Of a stretch of 64,000 bases of DNA, positions 35,741-46,995 are shown one piece after another. Made by a program: the position numbers and the translations under genes. The notes below the pieces were generated by a model. That model ran no database searches. It was given only the letters and a program-made list of their open reading frames with translations, and was not told the origin of the DNA. Positions within the stretch are counted from its first letter, which is position 1; each line of letters begins with the position of its first letter. The stretch is from Paraconiothyrium sp. Pb-2020 (lineage: Eukaryota; Ascomycota; Dothideomycetes; Pleosporales; Didymosphaeriaceae): the NCBI GenBank assembly GCA_022419385.1, contig JAJUBI010000001.1, forward strand, positions 3,100,001-3,164,000, given 5' to 3'.

Positions 35741-38700
35741 ACGATGATGGAGATATTGACATGGAACGCCCTGAGAACAAGATGACAACATGCGATGAAT
35801 GGCGCGATAGTCTACAAGTGACCCTTGATGCGAGCCATGAATCGTCTGCTCTACAGTCTCTTACTACTGGAAACATATCGATGTCAAACGATGCATACTT
35901 CGCTCAGTCGGTGTCTCTGATCCTCTGAAGTACTTGGACCATGTTCGAATTGTCTTGTGTAACATACCAAGTTTGCCACGTTGGTTCAAAGAGTGAGCTT
36001 CGCCGAGCCCATGTGCTGCAGTGCTCTGCGGCGCCTCACTACGATTACTAAAAGCGCCTCGCAATGATCAAGCGTGCCTACAGTGGTCATACACGTGAAT
36101 CTTTTTTGAGGCTGACAAAGGCAACGCCTTGTAGCTGACCACCTGCATCCGCGGCCGAAAGTGATGCGCAACATCATCACGAAATCAGGGATTTGAATTA
36201 TGCTGATCGAGGATCCGCGGAACATGTAGAGACCCGCGGCCGGCGGTGCGCGCGGTAATCAGAGCGACGGGTGTAAGTGTGATCATGGGGTTCAATGGCG
36301 GTGGCGAAGGGAAGGCCGACAACTTCAGCGGTAAGAGCGGATTTTAGCGACAGCTAGTTTAAAAGCTCCCCAAGACATGTGAAACGCCTGTAGTCACTTT
36401 GAGGCGCTCATGTCGCGAATGCCCGTCAGCTTTGGTTGAGGGCGCGGAAGCAAGACAGACTGCATCGAACCGTTGATGAGCGGATTTTGAAACCTCTTGA
36501 CATAGAAGAAGTAGATTCAATTAGCACTAAATCTCAGAAATTCTCAGGAGACTAGAAGCCATATGACCGCGGCTCGACATCAGGACTTCCATGGGATTTT
36601 GGCGAACAATGGTCGGAGCCGCTTCCATGTGCATTTCAAGGCCTTTGGAGGCAAGTTGACTTGACCTAGTTGCTTACTGTTTTGCAGACGCAGCATGAAG
36701 TCTTAGAAAAGGCCTGATTCTTGGTTTATGCAAGTCCTTCCGGGTAGTATTGCGAAGCCTCGAGACGGAAAGCAGGCATGATATTTCTTTCCTGACATTT
36801 TCACACATATACGAATGTCATGCGTGCCGAACAACAGACAAACATATCGGATAAGACTCCACGATTTGGGTAATTGGAGAACAGTGCTCTGTTACAGACA
36901 TCCTCGGAACAAACACATCATGCTGTGCCGCATCCATTGTAGATCTGAAACCTCTGGTGCTTTTGCGAAAGGACATTGCACTTCATAATCTGTCCTTTGA
37001 AGCGCACGAATTGTCCATGGGTCAAATTCCCGACTGTTTTAGTAGACCTGAAGGAAGGCGCATAGGTCCATGGTCGTGGAGCACACTGTTCTTGTAGGAT
37101 TCGGCACGGCAGCGCAATGACACTTCGAGCACTTCTTTGGTCGTTCTATAAAAGTTTCTGCCGAAGGACAAGTCCTCCATCGATCTACTCCAAGTCAATT
37201 ATCGAGATAGTGCGAAGGTTCGTCCAGATGCTGAGAAGCATCTTTTTGTACATTCTTACGAAATGCACGAAAAGATACATCATTCATTTCATCGACAGCC
37301 TATAGCGTGGCACAGGAGCGCAGAGAGTCAGTAGTCATCACTGTCGTCGGCGCGGCCCTTTGTGCGTTCTTGAAGAAAATCAGACTTGTCTCCATCGGGA
37401 CATTGACTTTTAAGCGAACGTTCCGTTATTGTATAGGTCGATAGGTTCCTGCGAAAGGGCCATTTACATCAAATTTCTTCGCTTTTATAGATCTGAGTCA
37501 GAATGCAAGGCTCCCAATGCATTGGGATTACGATTTCTTGTACCTCATGGTTGAAAGTAAAGATCTCATCATTGTTGACCTCTGAAAGTTTTAATGGATA
37601 CGAAAATAGCGTGAAACAACCCATCATGTTCTTCGACGTCTTTTTGTTACCTTTTAAGACAACAGAACAAAACCTCCATCCGCGAAATCACTCTCGGTTT
37701 TTTGTATGTTTCATGCCGGGGCATAAAGAACCCATTCCAGACTTGGCCAAGTATTTTGGTAGATATAACAAGAGCACGAGGACTCCATGGCAACATCCGT
37801 TGATTCCCTTCTATTAGGTTTCGATAGAAGAAGAACGATTCCATAGAAAAATCGTCTGTGTCTTTCGTCGGGTTCAGAAGAGAGCAGAACGCCTCCAACA
37901 TTTGACGAACGGGGGTGGAATCTGTGGCGCCGCAATCCACGTGGTTTCCCTCCCACATACTTTTGGTTGAAGGGGAGAGATACGTAGTAGAAACTTCTTC
38001 ATAGCGTAACGATTTAAAGTCACCACGCGACGTTCTGGCCCATTACCGGTCAAAGTTCACTTTGTAGTCCGTGACTGGCAAGGAGAAGCGCTTCGACGCA
38101 AGACGCAAGACGTAAGTGTCCTCCGTTTTGCCTTTTATTGCTACGCGGACAGGCACGCCAGCATAAGCTGCTGGATAACTACTCTTTGGTTGCACTGAGA
38201 GCAATATCAGGACCCTTCCAGATGTGTGATGTTTAAGTATGGTTGTAGCCGGACACACAACTCGACAGCAGCTTGAGACACCGAATTGTATCGAATCGAA
38301 GTCAAAGCCGCACATGGTAGTTTTGCTTTCCGTTTTTGAAGCATGAAGACGCTTCAGGTCCATTTCTTGTTATAGTAATAGCTTCCAAGATGCAGGGAAA
38401 CTGGTGGGAACAGGACTGCGCGAGGTGTCCTTGTGTGCTCAAGAAATTATAGCAGAAGGCCATCTCGGAGCATAGAAAGACCCTCTCAAGCTTTGAAACA
38501 GACAACTCTTCAGAAGCATATTTTTCACCTGCTGCCTCTGTGTGAAGTCACTTTCAATCAGCCTTTCGAGAAGAGAGGAAGACAGCCCAGGTCCATGAAA
38601 TTAACTGAGACCACGTTAGAGCTGATAAGTGTCGGATCAGAAGGTCATCGATCGCATAAGTAGTACTTTCAAGGCTGCCAAAACCACAGGACCCCAGAGT

Positions 38701-41273
38701 CATGTATTGGAAGTACTGATCTTTTGCTCATGGCTTGCTGCATCCTGCAACTTTTCAAGAGGGAGTAAGATGCTCCAGTCCCTTAAATTTGCCCATAATG
38801 TCCTCACGTCTGGCATGATCCGGAAGAAAAGAGAGCCAAAAGCATGGACTAAATGTGAGTGGTTTTCGATACGGACAACCTTTCGGAAGCATCATCTGAG
38901 GAAGTTGCAGCTTGGAGCACCCAAGTCCATACGTATGATGCTTCGATTATTAGACTGTAGAGACTCAGGACAGCAAATGGCACATGTATGAGTGTTGTTG
39001 TCGGCGTTGTTGCAGCAGACGGGCCTGAACAAGCATATAGCAAAGTATCTACTCTTTTGCAAGGTGGTGAAGGAACGAATTCCCGATGCAAGCCATACAC
39101 GACTGCGTGTACTGATTTTTGGGCTGTGTATCTTTGAGGAAGGACGAAGAACCGCCGAAAGTCCAAGACTCTGCCAGTATCTGGAGACTCTCCCAGCGAA
39201 CTTAAGGGCATCGTTTTTCTCTGTGCAGTTGATTTCGTTGACGACACTGAACGTGTCAGGGTACAGGCGTTCAACCCATAGGTGGCTGCATTTTGAAGTT
39301 GCAGGTTGCAAGGGCGCGAAAGGGATTGAACCAGGAATCGGATGTTCGCTGTTTTGGTCACTGGATTAAAAGGGCCTACTCCCTAAGCATAGTGTTCCAC
39401 AGTCACTATTTAAGGGATTGCTGCAGAAAGGAGATCGAGGCGGTCGAAGAACCATGATATTTTTTGCTGATTTTCTTACGAATCCGTAGATCAGAGAGTG
39501 ATAGGGGCGAGAGACATCGGAGCTCTCTTGCTTGCATTTGGCGGTTGTAGGGCAATGCGTTATTCTCCAAGTATAGGCATAGTAGGCGGATGTCTTCACT
39601 TAGACTCCGCACGAATGGATTACTATAGGAGAGGAACCAGACTAGGAGGCATCAACTTCTGGAATCGTCTTCTTGAACGCAGGTATCAGCAGAGAGGAAG
39701 CGGTGAGAAACATGGCATGCATCGCTCGGATCTTTCCGTCCTTGGAGTAGCGGCTTATCTCCCAAGCCATAGTTGCACATCCACACTGCTTAGATCTCAG
39801 CATATCAAGGGCTCGTGTAGAAAGACCGGTCCAAAAGCCATGCGATCGAACGGCGCCTTTTTTGACGCCCCGGTGGATGGGCAAGGATCCAAAAAACATA
39901 AGCGGGGAAGCCAGCAAATTCGGGGTATCGCGAGCGGAGGATTAGCTCCAGGGCCATAGTTTCATCTTTGCCAACTTAATGCGTAAATTTCTAGGAGGTG
40001 TGAGAAGAGAAGCAAGGTAGCCAGCTAAGGGTCTCAAGCCAAACCGATCTTGATTTTGCCCCCCAGAGAGGGCGGAGTTCGGGACATGCCGTGGTTTTCT
40101 CTATCGGCCACACGAGCATGAGCGTCGACATCGTTGGTTTGTTGTACGAGGAGCTATGGCTATGGGAGAGCAAAGGCCCGCCAACACTCCATGATATGGA
40201 ATAGGGCTTCTTTGGAAATCTGACGTGGAGTAGAGAAGCTTCAAGCACAACAGCGGAGCGGCTTGTCAATCTGCAAAGCAGACACCTGGTGAGCACATAA
40301 CACCGCGATACAAGCTATTTTGGGGCTTTGAAGAAGGATTCAACCGGCCGATTGTGCCGGCACGAACCGCGTCCGCGAACCATGTGATTCAACTTCCGTA
40401 TTCTGGATTCATGTAGGACATCAAAGGGATTTGACGGACATCAGGCGAGGGTACAACAATTTTGACACCAGAGGCTGCCCGACACATAACGTCTTCGTGG
40501 TTTTCTTTTCGACACCAGAAGTACATCGTCAGAAGGCAAAGCAGACCGCATCCTATCGTTCCACGTCGCTCACTAATTTTTCGAGCTCGAAACTGTTCCT
40601 CCAACCACATTGTCCAGGCCTGAGTTGGTTTTGATTCAGAGTAAAAAGAACGTAGCCAGAGAACAAAGGCGGATCTGGACAATGGAAGGTAGCTTGGTGT
40701 GGGTTTGGTGAACGCTGAACAGGCGAGGAAGGACTCCTAATCTGGTCATTGAGAACAGACACCGTTCCCGCACATTAGTCCAGCTACTATGTCTTTCGAG
40801 AAGAGCTCCTCCGGATCCAGCAACTTGTCAAAAGTGAGTTTGTGAAGCCTGTGAGTACCCGCTCGCACAGAAAGACATGGGTTCTCTGCTAGCAAGCTTT
40901 GCAGTAATGGCCGAGCAGGCAGACCCTGTCGAGCCGATAGACATCGGATGCTTTAGTTGCAGTTCTGGAGAAAGACGCCGAAGCATGCACACTACTGTAC
41001 ATGATTTCTCGACCACCACCCCCTCATGCAAAGGCATTTGGCTGTCTTTTAAGGTGCTGGGAGTCTCGACCGCAGAAGTGTGCATTTAGGAAAGTCTATT
41101 GAGGCGGCCTTTTATAGACGTAGTTGCTGAGGTCATAGGGCCGCTTGAAGGTTGATAGTGTAGCGAATGATGATGAGTTTCATCAGCACCTACCAAACAC
41201 ACCAAGTACAACGTGTTCCCCCCGCACAATGACAATGATGTATGAATTGGATATCTCAATTGGTCTCCTATGC
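35741..41273. other. Right part of the gene desert
   Basis: Faint traces of the array persist to about 36,060 (GTGCTCTGCGGCGCCTC at about 36,021, then TACTAAAAG). Beyond that I see 5 kb with no supported gene, no transposase or reverse-transcriptase motif, no terminal repeats and no tRNA. Open frames of up to 170 codons (for example 38849-39361 minus and 39498-39959 plus) overlap one another on both strands and look random. Confidence 0.5.
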
Positions 41274-41781
41274 CTATTCCTTATCCTTCCTATTTCTCGG
41301 CTCTTTACACACGCTCTTGGAGAGAGACTTCCTCGTTTCCTCACTCAAACCCTCGAAGTAGCTCCTGAACAGCTCCCTGTGCGAGAATATCCACGCTATT
41401 CGATCCTCCGGGTGTAGATAATCCATGATCTGGTCATTCAATTCGATAGGTAACCGTAATGATCCCTCGCTATTCTCGCGCTGATCTCGCCTTTGAGAGT
41501 TCATGTTCGGAGCTTGTCGGGTGAGGCTCTGGTAGATCTCTGAGGTGAGGACAGGGACGAGGCCGTAGGATCGGAGGATGGGGTAGATCGCCATGGCGAA
41601 GTTTAAGTAATCCTAGAAGATCAGCGAAGTTCGTATTCTGTTTGGTATATATACGTACATCGCGGCTAAGGAGCTCAATAATGTTCAAGAGAAGCTCGGT
41701 CGGAAGGCCACCGAAGGGCGGAGGCGGCGGCGGCGGCGGAGGTGGAGGTGGAGGTGGAGGGGCTCCGGCAGCCGCGGACAT
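41274..41781 (-). CDS. F-box protein with a 15-proline run
   Basis: Start MSAAAGAP at 41781 is the first true ATG; the frame further up begins only with GTG. Exons 41781-41659 and 41612-41274 join in phase (intron GTACGT...CTAG) to about 153 residues. After seven residues comes a run of 15 prolines, then an F-box-like motif GLPTELLLNIIELLSRDDYL. A second, F-box-like segment appears near the C-terminus (LRLPIELNDQIMDYLHPEDR). F-box proteins bind Skp1 and bring substrates to SCF ubiquitin ligases; the partner here is unknown. The ATG is only 11 nt after the stop of the gene upstream on the same strand. The short length and lack of a substrate-binding domain are usual for fungal F-box proteins. 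Confidence 0.65.
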
Positions 41782-41792
41782 ACTGCTGGACC

Positions 41793-42592
41793 TCACTCCT
41801 TGTGGTCCTTCCCCTCGAAGTCCTTCGACACAGTAATAGTCCAGCGATATATGTACCCAGATATGAAGTATGCGGCCACTGCTACAACGATAATGTATAT
41901 GGCGGTAGGCCCGAGAGAGCGGGGCAGGACGTTGAGTATAAAGGGATCAAGGATAATGTCGACGTCTACCGGAGAAGGATATGCCATTAACGTCTTATTC
42001 GTCGAATAGTATGACGCTGCAGCCTGGACGCGCAGGAACAGGACGGACTGAGCTGTTGCGGAACCGTCTGTCGTGTAACCAAGCTTCTGTAGCGGCAATG
42101 TCCGCCCTCGATCGCTGTAACCGGCGAGTGACGATATCAGCTCAGGAGTCTCGAAGACCTGAGTGATCGGGAACGTATCCAGCCAGAAGTCAGTGGGTTG
42201 CTAAGCTCCAGTTAGCGGGCAAACATAGGCGCAGAGGTGCACAGTAATTCCATGCAGGGAACCGAACAAGCAAAACCAATGGAATGATTGAGACTCACGA
42301 ATGCTGGCCAGCAGATGCGCACTTCGTACCTGCGTCCCTCTTCTAGTCCGCGCAGAAGGTACCAAGACTCCAAACCGCGGGGTGCTGTCTCCGTGGCGAA
42401 CTCGACGGATAGCTGCGTCGCAAGAATGGGGAGCTCTGCCGGCTCGAGCGTGTCCACTTCCAATTCGTCTAAGCTAGGACGAGCATCAGGAAGAAGTATA
42501 GCACTCGGACCGAGGAATATCGTCTTCTCGACGTTGGCGTCTACGGTCACGATCGAACTAAGGATGCAGAGCAACCAGGTGACGGTGCGCAT
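41793..42592 (-). CDS. ER type I membrane protein, probably Pga1-like
   Basis: Exons 42592-42299 and 42200-41793 join in phase to about 233 residues. There is a clear N-terminal signal peptide (TVTWLLCILSSIVTVDA), then a luminal domain starting NVEKTIFLGPSAILLP and containing YEVRICWPAF, and one membrane helix near the end (PTAIYIIVVAVAAYFISGYI) with a short charged tail ending KDHKE. The topology and the NVEKTIF opening resemble Pga1, which activates GPI mannosyltransferase II in the ER. I rate that match as probable, not certain; another ER quality-control or glycosylation subunit is possible. It shares a 325-bp promoter region with alpha-tubulin and is followed 11 nt downstream by the F-box gene. 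Confidence 0.6.
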
Positions 42593-42917
42593 CTTCGACG
42601 AGCGCAGGCAATGTGGAGGCGCGCAGATAACATACGAAGCTTCATCCTCTGAGAAAGCGGTCCATGAACAGGTGTGTGGGCAGCAATGCTTTGATTTTGA
42701 ACATCAACGGCTATGGTGGAGAGTTCCAGGGTTCGCGATTGCCGCCTAGCCGTGCACGGACGCCCCTTCCTTGTTTACTCGCTAGCCGGTGTGCTAAAAG
42801 TTCGCGGCATCAACACCTCTTCCCCTCTCTCCACTCCGCGTCTCTCCTGCAAGGTCGCGACAAAGTGATTTCAGCGTCCATCCAGGTACCCTCAATTCCT
42901 ACTCGAATCAATCCACC
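42593..42917. promoter_or_regulatory. Bidirectional promoter, Pga1-like / alpha-tubulin
   Basis: The 325 bp between two divergent start codons must carry both promoters. C/T-rich leader sequence precedes the tubulin ATG. I see no clear TATA box. Confidence 0.55.
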
Positions 42918-44622
42918 ATGAGAGAAGTCATCAGCTTGAACGGTAAGTCTTACCACCCCCTGCACGCGGCCTGACCGCCTCTGGAGGGGGCACCCTAGTG
43001 TGTATTTGTTGACGCTGACCTTTACGCGTATAGTCGGCCAGGCCGGTTGCCAGATCGCAAACTCGTGCTGGGAGGTGAGTTTTGCCAGAGTTTCTGCCGT
43101 GCAGCGCTCTTTTCGATCGAATTTCGCAAAAAAGCGCTGCCTGGAGTTGCTTCGTTGGCAGTACATGGTGCTAACGTGACAAATCAGCTTTACTGCCTCG
43201 AGCACGGCATTCAGGTTAGTCCAACCTCAACACAATACAAAACTATGGTTAACAATTTTTTAGCCCGACGGTTACCTCACTGAGGAGCGCAAAGCCGAGG
43301 AAGAGGACCATGGCTTCAGCACTTTCTTCTCCGAGACTGGTGAGCTACAGACACAAAATGGAGATAGGGCGGTCTAACAGTCTGCAGGCCAGGGAAAGTA
43401 CGTTCCTCGCACCATCTACTGCGATCTCGAGCCCAACGTCGTCGATGAGGTCCGCACTGGCACATACCGCTCCCTTTTCCACCCCGAACAGATGATCACT
43501 GGAAAGGAGGATGCCTCGAACAACTACGCTCGCGGCCACTACACCGTCGGAAAGGAGCTCATCGACCAGGTCTTGGACAAGGTCCGCCGCGTTGCCGATA
43601 ACTGCTCGGGACTCCAGGGTTTCCTCGTTTTCCACTCGTTCGGCGGTGGAACTGGTTCCGGTTTCGGCGCCCTGTTGATGGAGAGGCTGTCAGTCGACTA
43701 TGGCAAGAAGTGCAAGCTGGAGTTCTGTGTCTACCCGGCACCGCAAGTCGCCACCTCCGTTGTCGAGCCGTACAACTCTATTCTCACAACTCACACTACC
43801 CTGGAGCACTCCGACTGCTCCTTCATGGTGGATAACGAGGCTATCTACGACATCTGCCGCCGCAACTTGGGCATTGAGCGTCCCAACTACGAGAACTTGA
43901 ACCGCCTGATCGCACAGGGTATGTCAGAGAAAGCAATTTTCCTCACGTCTGTCTGCTAATAGAATGCAGTTGTCTCCTCGATCACCGCCTCGCTCCGCTT
44001 TGACGGTTCCTTGAACGTCGATCTCAACGAGTTCCAGACCAACTTGGTGCCTTACCCCCGTATCCACTTCCCACTCGTCGCCTACTCCCCGGTCATCTCC
44101 GCCGCGAAGGCTGCCCACGAGGCCAACTCTGTCATGGAGATCACCAACGCCTGCTTCGAGCCCAACCACCAGATGGTCAAGTGCGACCCCCGCAACGGAA
44201 AGTACATGGCTACCTGCTTGCTGTACCGTGGCGACGTCGTCACCAAGAGCACCCACGATGCCATTGCCCACCTCAAGACCAAGCGCACCATCCAGTTCGT
44301 CGACTGGTGCCCGACGGGTTTCAAGGTCGGTATCTGCTACCAGCCCCCGCAGACCGTCCCCAACGGCGACTTGGCCAAGGTCAACCGTGCCGTATGCATG
44401 CTTTCCAACACAACCGCCATTGCCGAGGCGTGGAGCGCTCTTTCGCACAAGTTCGATCTCATGTACTCCAAGCGTGCTTTCGTTCACTGGTATGTTGGTG
44501 AGGGCATGGAGGAGGGTGAATTCTCTGAGGCACGCGAGGACTTGGCTGCCCTTGAGCGCGATTACGAGGAAGTTGCCGCCGACAGTCTCGAAGGCGATGA
44601 AGGTGTTGAGGCGGAGTACTAG
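42918..44622 (+). CDS. tubA: Alpha-tubulin
   Basis: Microtubule subunit. Six exons join exactly: 42918-42942, 43034-43074, 43188-43214, 43264-43339, 43388-43918 and 43970-44622. The first exons are tiny, as is usual for fungal tubulin genes. It starts MREVISLNVGQAGCQIANSC, has the GTP-binding loop GGGTGSGFG, and ends in the acidic tail DEGVEAEY with a terminal tyrosine. Length is about 450 residues, normal. The catalytic acidic residue of alpha-tubulin lies in the EEGEFSEAREDLAALERDYE region. Codon bias is strong. No frameshift anywhere, which matters when judging the damaged genes elsewhere in the window. Confidence 0.98.
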
Positions 44623-45117
44623 ACGGCGAAAGAGGCCACGAGCTTGTACATTTGCGCGGCGAACATCCAAGCGACTCGTTGATACTTTCATCTAGCGAGT
44701 CATGACTTGACAGTACTCTCCCGGAGAGATCCGGTGTTGAGCGGGTTAAGAGGTTTTTCTTGATTGCTTGATTGTAATGGTTTAATCGAACAAATTTCTT
44801 CGAATTGTTCATCCCGCATCGCCTTGCCTATGACATGCTCAAACTACGTCTTGCAGAAGACACCTGAAACGCTATGCTGGAAATTGTCGCACTCTCGATC
44901 TCGTAACAAGCACCCACGAGATGCTAGCCCAATCATCTCTGTACACAAATATTAACATCTTGGCCTTCGACAAAGTGCCGAAGCCCAGGTTATTTATCCA
45001 AGGCATAGACCGGGGACTGCCCACTGATATACGCATGTACAATGCATCGCCTCATTCTTGGAACCTAACAACCTGCGGCATCACCCACCTGACGCCCACA
45101 ACGTCTCTACCGGACAA
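44623..45117. other. Convergent 3' region of tubulin and the zinc-finger gene
   Basis: Only 495 bp between two stop codons facing each other. Nothing else seen. Confidence 0.6.
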
Positions 45118-46995
45118 TTACCCATCCGACAAATCCATCGCCGACGATCTCGAACCCACACTCGCACTCCTAATCCTGTCGTCGCTCGCCTTATTACTCA
45201 CTTTACTGCCCTTCGACAGCTCACCAAGATGGCTCCTTACATGGCCATGCCACTCAGGCAACAGTTCAAACGTCCGCGTACACCTTTCCCCTGGACACGG
45301 TAGCCCATCGCGCCACCCATGCACCTCCTTAAGATGCTTGAGCGTTGCGCCAACGGGCATGCCGTTCATGTGGCAGCATTCCCACCAAAGCTTGGGCATA
45401 CCGTCGGCGTGCTGCGAGAAGAGGTGCGAAGTTAGAGAGGGGATGGTCTTGAGGTCGACACCGCATACTAAGCAGCGGATGTTGAGGTTTGTGGAAGGGA
45501 TGGCGCTGCCGTCAAGGCGGGAGAACGAGTTTCTCGGGTCTTCCTTGAATGGGGCCAGGGATCCGGGAGTGGAGGTGAAGGAAGGGTTGCGGGAAGGAGG
45601 CTCGGAGGGGTTCTTGGAGGCTGGATGCCAGGATGCTCGGTCGTTCGAGGTGCCTCTGCGCGGTGGTGAACGTGACCGGGCTGCTGTATGCCAATGTAGT
45701 TCACTAAACGTCGGCGGGGGGCGGTCTCGCCGTGGTGACGTGGGCGGTCTGAATGCCGGGTGCCAATCTGCTCTGTCTGTCGACGGTGACCTCCGTGGCG
45801 GCGTGCGTGCCCTAAGCCCCGGATGTGACATTGTTCGTGACGGTGCAAATCCCGCAGAGCGCTGCGTTTTCGAGGTCTGGTGAGTGCTTTCGAAATGCTC
45901 GCGCACGTCTCGTATGTCAAAGAACTTCGCGTCGCATTCGTGGCATGGGAAGGGGGTTAGTTTATCCCAGCCATGGACGTCCTGCATGTGCATGAACGAG
46001 TTGCATGTCGCTTTGTAGTAGTGTCGGTCAGGTGGAGGGCAGCACGCAAAGTATACGCTGTCGAGCTCTTCGATGTGGCGCTTCATGAAGTGAGCGACGA
46101 GCTCCTTGATGCTGTTTAGGTACAATTTGCAATTGCGGCAATATAGTTGCATGGTAGGAGGTGGCATATGAGGCCGACCCGACTTGATCTGGACTACGCT
46201 GGGAGCAACTAAGCTTTCTCGTGGCGAAACAACTACACTCTCTTGATTGGGAGCAAACGGGATCTTTGGTCTGGAATCGGCTGTACTTATGTCTTCGGCA
46301 TCGTCTAAACTCTTCGATTCCGTCTCATTTGGAATTTGTGCTCTAGCAGGCAGCGAAATCGGCGGTCTGTTTTCTACGGGCGGTATGGGCTCAGTATCCC
46401 TATGGGAGTTGACCCTGGTCTCATGATTGATCTCATTCCTCATCTCTTCCCCAGTCTCTTTCTGGGTATCCTTCCCGGTGCCATCATTAGCCTCAAGCAT
46501 CGTTGTGGTAGTCTGAAGGACCGTCTCGACAGGCTTCGGCAGCGGTGGTGGAGGTGAAGGTGGAGGCACCAAGATCTCTAGGCATTCCATAGGCTTGAAG
46601 CGCTCAAGTGGATCTTTTCTCGTGCCACGCTTCTCTGCGTCTTCCTCTCGCAACATGATAGCCTCCAACTCATTGTATACTTTCAACACCTCATCTGGTA
46701 GGTCGTCCCTCTTCCGGCGCTTGCTATGTACATGCTGGGGCCCGCCCAGAGGTAGGAACTTTTTGACAGTATAATGCTTGTGTGCAAGGCGAGGGTCTTT
46801 ATGTGGTACTTCGACCTCGACATCGGTATAGAGGCCGAATCCCCGAAACGGTGAGGGGTTGGTAACAGGTGGAGGTTCGTGAAGCTGGGCGAGCATCGAT
46901 GCCGTGGTTTTCTCCCTGCGTGCGGCAAGTACATCGGGCGGCACGTTTATGGACTGGCGACCTTTGGCACTCGAGCGCGCCGTTGGAGCGGACAT
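45118..46995 (-). CDS. C2H2 zinc-finger protein, 625 residues
   Basis: Single uninterrupted frame from the ATG at 46995. Two copies of a zinc-finger module are visible. The first is around residues 282-390 (YCRNCKLYLNSIKELVAHF, a CCPPPD...H middle finger, and FPCHECDAKFFDIRDVREHF). The second is at about 500-600 (IRCLVCGVDLKTIPSLTSHL, ECCHMNGMP...H, and CPGERCTRTFELLPEWHGHV). Each finger has the Cys2-His2 spacing, and each module shares the phrase DVHGW or EVHGW, so it arose by internal duplication. The N-terminal third is basic (SKRRKRDD), suggesting nuclear entry, and the linker between modules is Pro/Arg/Ser-rich. Likely DNA- or RNA-binding; target unknown. Confidence 0.75.
   Translation of the reverse strand: MSAPTARSSAKGRQSINVPPDVLAARREKTTASMLAQLHEPPPVTNPSPFRGFGLYTDVEVEVPHKDPRLAHKHYTVKKFLPLGGPQHVHSKRRKRDDLPDEVLKVYNELEAIMLREEDAEKRGTRKDPLERFKPMECLEILVPPPSPPPPLPKPVETVLQTTTTMLEANDGTGKDTQKETGEEMRNEINHETRVNSHRDTEPIPPVENRPPISLPARAQIPNETESKSLDDAEDISTADSRPKIPFAPNQESVVVSPRESLVAPSVVQIKSGRPHMPPPTMQLYCRNCKLYLNSIKELVAHFMKRHIEELDSVYFACCPPPDRHYYKATCNSFMHMQDVHGWDKLTPFPCHECDAKFFDIRDVREHFESTHQTSKTQRSAGFAPSRTMSHPGLRARTPPRRSPSTDRADWHPAFRPPTSPRRDRPPPTFSELHWHTAARSRSPPRRGTSNDRASWHPASKNPSEPPSRNPSFTSTPGSLAPFKEDPRNSFSRLDGSAIPSTNLNIRCLVCGVDLKTIPSLTSHLFSQHADGMPKLWWECCHMNGMPVGATLKHLKEVHGWRDGLPCPGERCTRTFELLPEWHGHVRSHLGELSKGSKVSNKASDDRIRSASVGSRSSAMDLSDG

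Noticed and set aside
38849..39361. A 170-codon minus-strand frame in the gene desert
   Set aside because: Overlapped by similar-sized frames on both strands, no domain, no splice pattern.
39300..39390. Possible tRNA: GGTTCAATCCC (B-box like) on the minus strand
   Set aside because: The T-stem bases do not pair and no acceptor stem or A box fits.
36300..41273. Search for transposon remnants (reverse transcriptase, transposase, long terminal repeats)
   Set aside because: No catalytic motif or paired terminal repeat could be seen by eye; this does not exclude an old, heavily mutated element.
41782..41796. Upstream extension of the F-box gene (RSSS...)
   Set aside because: The codon at 41796 is GTG, not ATG; the first ATG is 41781.
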